Origin: Fibrobacter sp.
GTDB lineage: Bacteria > Fibrobacterota > Fibrobacteria > Fibrobacterales > Fibrobacteraceae
Direction of reading: 5' to 3'
Length of the DNA stretch: 37,510 nucleotides
Assembly (NCBI GenBank): GCA_024398955.1
Contig: JAKSIG010000027.1
Span: 1-37,510, forward strand
Under the pieces are notes generated by a model that did not search any database, was not told the origin of the DNA, and worked only from the letters and a program-made list of their open reading frames with translations. This document shows positions 34,385-37,510 of the stretch, one piece after another. A program made the translations under genes and the position numbers. Within the stretch, counting starts at the first letter, position 1, and the number at the start of each line of letters is the position of its first letter.

Positions 34385-35409
34385 ATGTACAGGCTCTTGT
34401 CGATAATTAAATCGATGAGCTGGCTATAGGTGATGCCGTTGCAGGCAGCCTGCTGGGGAAGAAGGCTGGTGGGCGTCATGCCAGGCAGGGTGTTAGTTTC
34501 GATAGCGAACAGCTCGCCATCCTTGGTAATGCGGACGTCGGTACGGCTGTAGCCTGCGCCACCAAGAGCGTAGTGAGCTTTCTTGACTAGATCCTGAATG
34601 CGAGCGGTAAGTTCCGGTGCAAATTCTGCAGGGGTAACTTCTTTGCATTCGCCGTTGTACTTGGCTTCGTAGTCAAAGTATTCGCGAGTGGTCATGCGCA
34701 TTTCGGTAGGCGGCAGGGGCTTTTCACCTTCGATGTAGCCGCAGCTAGCTTCGCCACCGGCAATGAACTTTTCGCAGAGGAGACGGTTGGAATCCTTGAA
34801 CAGGTCCTGTGCAATCTTGCCGGCTTCGTCAAGGTCCTTGGCGATGCCGATGCCGATGGAGGAACCGCCCAGCGGGTCCTTGATGACAAGAGGGAATCCC
34901 AGTTCGTCGGAGACCTTTACCAGGGTGTCGCCGGTAAAATCGTGCTTCCAGATGACCTTGTAAGGAGGAGTGGGAATACCATTGGCGCGGTAGATTTCCT
35001 TGGACTTGATCTTGTCCATAGCGAGAGCGGATGCCAAAAGACCGCAGCCGGTGTAGGGGATGCCCCAGTTTTCAAGCAAAGCCTGGATGTGTCCGTCTTC
35101 ACCCCATTTGCCATGGAGTGCCAAGAATGCGATGTCTGCATCCGGCAATTCAGAAAGGGCCGGATTCTTCTTGGTGTTGGCAGCGGTTCCTTCGAGACCG
35201 TGGAAATAGTTTACGCTGAAGTTGTCCTTCTGGTAGGGGGACAGTTCGCGAGAAGACCAGTGCCATGTGCCATCTTTGTCGATAAGAACCGGGTGGATGT
35301 TGTACTTGTCCGGATTCATGGCGCGGACTACACCGGTGCCGCTAACTACAGAAACATCATGTTCGGTGGAAGGACCACCCATCAAAACGAGAACACGCAT
35401 ACGTGCCAT
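34375..35409 (-). CDS. ddl: D-alanine--D-alanine ligase
   Basis: Ddl joins two D-Ala with ATP for peptidoglycan precursors. Domains in order: the N-terminal VLVLMGGPSTEHDVSVVSG motif, LHGKWGEDGHIQALLE, then an ATP-grasp core with FPLVIKDPLGGSSIGI, EKFIAGGEASCGYIEG, and the C-terminal RTDVRITKDGELFAIETNTLPGMTPTSLL with the D-Ala-binding and Mg-binding residues. The longer frame begins at 35445, but AGAGG lies 7 nt before the ATG at 35409, which also gives the usual N-terminus (344 residues). The last codons lie in a terminator hairpin. D-Ala-D-Lac specificity cannot be excluded from sequence alone, but nothing suggests it. Confidence 0.94.
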   Translation of the reverse strand: MARMRVLVLMGGPSTEHDVSVVSGTGVVRAMNPDKYNIHPVLIDKDGTWHWSSRELSPYQKDNFSVNYFHGLEGTAANTKKNPALSELPDADIAFLALHGKWGEDGHIQALLENWGIPYTGCGLLASALAMDKIKSKEIYRANGIPTPPYKVIWKHDFTGDTLVKVSDELGFPLVIKDPLGGSSIGIGIAKDLDEAGKIAQDLFKDSNRLLCEKFIAGGEASCGYIEGEKPLPPTEMRMTTREYFDYEAKYNGECKEVTPAEFAPELTARIQDLVKKAHYALGGAGYSRTDVRITKDGELFAIETNTLPGMTPTSLLPQQAACNGITYSQLIDLIIDKSLYIKR

Positions 35410-35609
35410 TGTAAGCCTCTTTGATAAAAACCTTTTTATACACAAATAATGTAGTTATTTTTGCCTTGAACGGTCTGCTTTTGTGTTGAAAGTAGGGCAG
35501 TTCTATAAGGAAAGGGTCTCTGTATACAGTAGTACCTAATAAATGCAGTCTTTTATAACTCCTGTATAAAAAAGGATTGTATATTTCTTCTTGAAAAACG
35601 AGGTGTAAT

Positions 35610-36530
35610 ATGAAAGTTTTTGTTACAGGTGGAACGGGTTTTATTGGACATTATGTGGTCAAGGCTTTGCTTGCCAAGGGTCACGAAGTTGTTGTGGCGA
35701 CACGTCACCCCAATAAGGTTCCTTCAATGAAGGCCATGCCCAATGTTTCTTTTGTAGAATGTGCCCTGACTGATTATGAAAAAATGGCTGATGGTCTGGT
35801 CGGTTGTGACGCTTGCATTCATATTGCTCTTGGATGGGGCGAAACGCCATCTACCATGCTGATGAACGATACACGGGCTACTGTTAATTTGTTAGAAAAC
35901 GCCGCAAGGGCTGGCTGCCAAAAGTTTATTTATACTTCCAGTACCGCGGCAATGGGCCGTATGCGTCCTTCTATGCGTGAAGTTACCAGCAATTTGCCGA
36001 TGGACTTGTATGGCGCAACAAAGGCTGCTGGCGAAGCTTTTGTATTGGGCTTCTCTCATGGTTATGGTACAAATTTCCCCGAAGTCAAGATGACCCGCAA
36101 CATTATTCGTCCGGGTTATACCTTTGGCAATCCTGCCTGGCCCGATGGGTGTTCACAGCCAGACCGCCGTTTCTTCAATATGGCCCAGGCTGTCAAGGAA
36201 GGTCGCGACATTAATATCATCAAGAATGACGGCACGCAATTTATTCATGCCAGCCAGCAGGCAGAACTTTACATGAAGGTTCTGGAATCCGATAAAAACG
36301 AGGAAATCTTCCTGGGCATGGGGGAAGTATGGATTGGCTGGAAAGAAATTGCCGAAATGATGATAGCCCAAAAACCGGGGACAAAGTCCAAGATTGTAGA
36401 AACAGACCTGGGATGGTCTGATGAACCAATGCTGTTTGAGTTGAGCAAGATTAAGGATCAGTTCGGCTTGGCTTTCGATGCCCACGACTTTATGCTTGAG
36501 CATGTAAAGTGGACTTACGAACAGGTGTAA
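35610..36530 (+). CDS. NAD(P)-dependent epimerase/dehydratase, extended SDR
   Basis: A 306-residue extended short-chain dehydrogenase. The Rossmann fingerprint is VTGGTGFIG (residues 5-13), and the catalytic pair is Tyr134 and Lys138 in YGATKAAGE with an upstream TSSTAA serine segment. NIIRPGYTFGN is the usual NRPxxxxG-like region. Sugar-nucleotide epimerase, dihydroflavonol-reductase-like or other 3-beta-HSD-like activity is possible; the substrate cannot be given. GAGGTG before the ATG with 5-nt spacing is a good ribosome-binding site, and a TATATTTC box lies ~30 bp upstream. It stands alone, with a strong bidirectional terminator after it. Confidence 0.88.
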   Translation: MKVFVTGGTGFIGHYVVKALLAKGHEVVVATRHPNKVPSMKAMPNVSFVECALTDYEKMADGLVGCDACIHIALGWGETPSTMLMNDTRATVNLLENAARAGCQKFIYTSSTAAMGRMRPSMREVTSNLPMDLYGATKAAGEAFVLGFSHGYGTNFPEVKMTRNIIRPGYTFGNPAWPDGCSQPDRRFFNMAQAVKEGRDINIIKNDGTQFIHASQQAELYMKVLESDKNEEIFLGMGEVWIGWKEIAEMMIAQKPGTKSKIVETDLGWSDEPMLFELSKIKDQFGLAFDAHDFMLEHVKWTYEQV

Positions 36531-36570
36531 CGCTTTAACGTTAAAATCTGTGTTGCAAAAGCCTGACTAA

Positions 36571-36607
36571 AAAAGAGGTTCGTCGAAATAATCGGCGAAC
36601 CTCTTTT
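36571..36607. terminator. Bidirectional terminator between the SDR gene and purF
   Basis: AAAAGAGGTTCG (36571-36582) and CGAACCTCTTTT (36596-36607) form a 12-bp stem that extends inward by four more pairs including one G-T, around a 5-nt loop. T and A runs flank it. Confidence 0.9.
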
Positions 36608-36629
36608 GCATTTTTTAGGTTTTCGAAAA

Positions 36630-37510
36630 TTAACCGCAGCGGAACTTGTCGGCATCGATGCCGATGTAATCGGGATAGTTGTTATCGAAGCAGGCGGCGC
36701 AGTAGTTTTCGCCTTCGCCGGTGCATTCCTTCATGCCTTCCACGCTGAGGTAGCCCAGGCTTTCTACGCCCAGCATCTTTGCGATTTCGTCTGGCGTCAT
36801 GGAGCTTGCTGCAAGTTCGCCCTGGCTGGGGAAGTCCATGCCGAAGAAGCAGGGGTGAGCTACCGGAGGAGATGCGATGCGGATGTGGACTTCCAAGGCA
36901 CCTGCGTCACGGAGCATCTTGGAGAGAATCTTTAGCGTTGTGCCGCGGACGATGGAGTCTTCCACCACGCAGACGCGCTTGTTCTTTAAGACGCCTTCGA
37001 TGGGGTTGAACTTCAGCTTGACTTTCTGCTCGCGAACGTTCTGGGTGGGGTCGATGAAGGTGCGGCCCACGTAATGGTTACGGAGCAACCCGATTTCGAA
37101 GCGGATGCCGCTGGCCTGTGCGTAGCCCAGGGCTGCGGTAGTGGCGCTGTCCGGGACGGAAATGACGATGTCAGCGTCCACCGGGCATTCCTTGGCCAGC
37201 TGCTTACCCATCTTGCGGCGAACCTTGTCGCAGGACTGCTCGAAGATCTTGGAATCCGGGCGGCTGAAGTAGATATATTCAAAAATGCAGTGGGCCAGAC
37301 GGTCCTTCTGGACGAAGCGTTCGGAATGAAGTCCGTTGGTCGTAATAGTAAGAAATTCACCGGGCTGGATGTCGCGAACGTAGTTGGCGCCCAGCAAATC
37401 AAAGGCGCAAGTTTCAGAAGCGACGCACCAGGATTTTCCCATGCGTGCTATGCTTAGGGGGCGGAAGCCGAAGCCGTCGCGGGCCACGTACATGGTGTCC
37501 TTGCTGATGA
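36630..37510 (-). CDS. purF: Amidophosphoribosyltransferase, C-terminal part (5' end outside window)
   Basis: PurF makes 5-phosphoribosylamine from PRPP and glutamine, the first step of purine synthesis. The frame is open to the window edge, so the N-terminal Ntn Cys and most of the glutaminase domain are missing. The remaining part has the YVARDGFGFRPL segment, IFEYIYFSRPDS, the PRPP loop VCVVEDSIVRGTT, RNHYVGRTFI, and the C-terminal Cys-containing GENYCAACF. Four clustered cysteines in the family can bind an [4Fe-4S] cluster in Bacillus-type enzymes; HPCFFG, ECTG and YCAAC would fit, but this is inference. It converges on the SDR gene. Confidence 0.93.
   Translation of the reverse strand, partial: ISKDTMYVARDGFGFRPLSIARMGKSWCVASETCAFDLLGANYVRDIQPGEFLTITTNGLHSERFVQKDRLAHCIFEYIYFSRPDSKIFEQSCDKVRRKMGKQLAKECPVDADIVISVPDSATTAALGYAQASGIRFEIGLLRNHYVGRTFIDPTQNVREQKVKLKFNPIEGVLKNKRVCVVEDSIVRGTTLKILSKMLRDAGALEVHIRIASPPVAHPCFFGMDFPSQGELAASSMTPDEIAKMLGVESLGYLSVEGMKECTGEGENYCAACFDNNYPDYIGIDADKFRCG

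Overview
The window looks like chromosomal DNA from a Fibrobacter-like organism (Fibrobacterota, FCB group). The evidence is indirect: moderate GC, a GH9 cellulase-type gene, a futalosine-pathway menaquinone gene (mqnE), large secreted cadherin-repeat, FecR and outer-membrane proteins, and several TAnnTTTG promoter-like boxes of the kind known from Bacteroidota. No phage, plasmid, IS element, CRISPR array or rRNA operon was seen. The genus is an inference from gene content and style.

Layout: 1-2932 (+) holds the 3' part of leuA, a small tail-anchored membrane protein and a class I/II aminotransferase. The aminotransferase carries palindromic repeat DNA both at its start and in frame in its middle. 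2923-12532 is mostly minus strand: an anchored unknown protein, mqnE, a hybrid histidine kinase, initiator tRNA-Met with a clear promoter and terminator, a phosphatidyltransferase (pgsA family) with a long membrane extension, recN, trmB, an RNase Z-like hydrolase and a lipoprotein. Then come xth (+) and an orphan PotD-like lipoprotein (-).

15151-29667 (+) is the accessory, cell-surface part. It encodes a secreted protein of about 3060 residues built of cadherin-like repeats with two Cys-rich linkers, a small SUI1/YciH factor, a secreted FecR-domain protein, and an overlapping gene for a beta-helix plus outer-membrane beta-barrel protein. The last pair is the best candidate here for an undescribed two-component envelope system. 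It is followed by nfo and a GH9 glycoside hydrolase with no visible signal peptide.

32245-35409 (-) is a housekeeping run: ddl, tsaB, rimI and a YdcF/DUF218-like anchored protein. An SDR epimerase (+) and the C-terminal part of purF (-) close the window. Convergent gene pairs are separated either by strong bidirectional hairpins (xth/potD-like, SDR/purF) or overlap at their 3' ends (aminotransferase/unknown, GH9/YdcF-like). DNA repair is well represented (recN, xth, nfo), but the genes are not in one operon.
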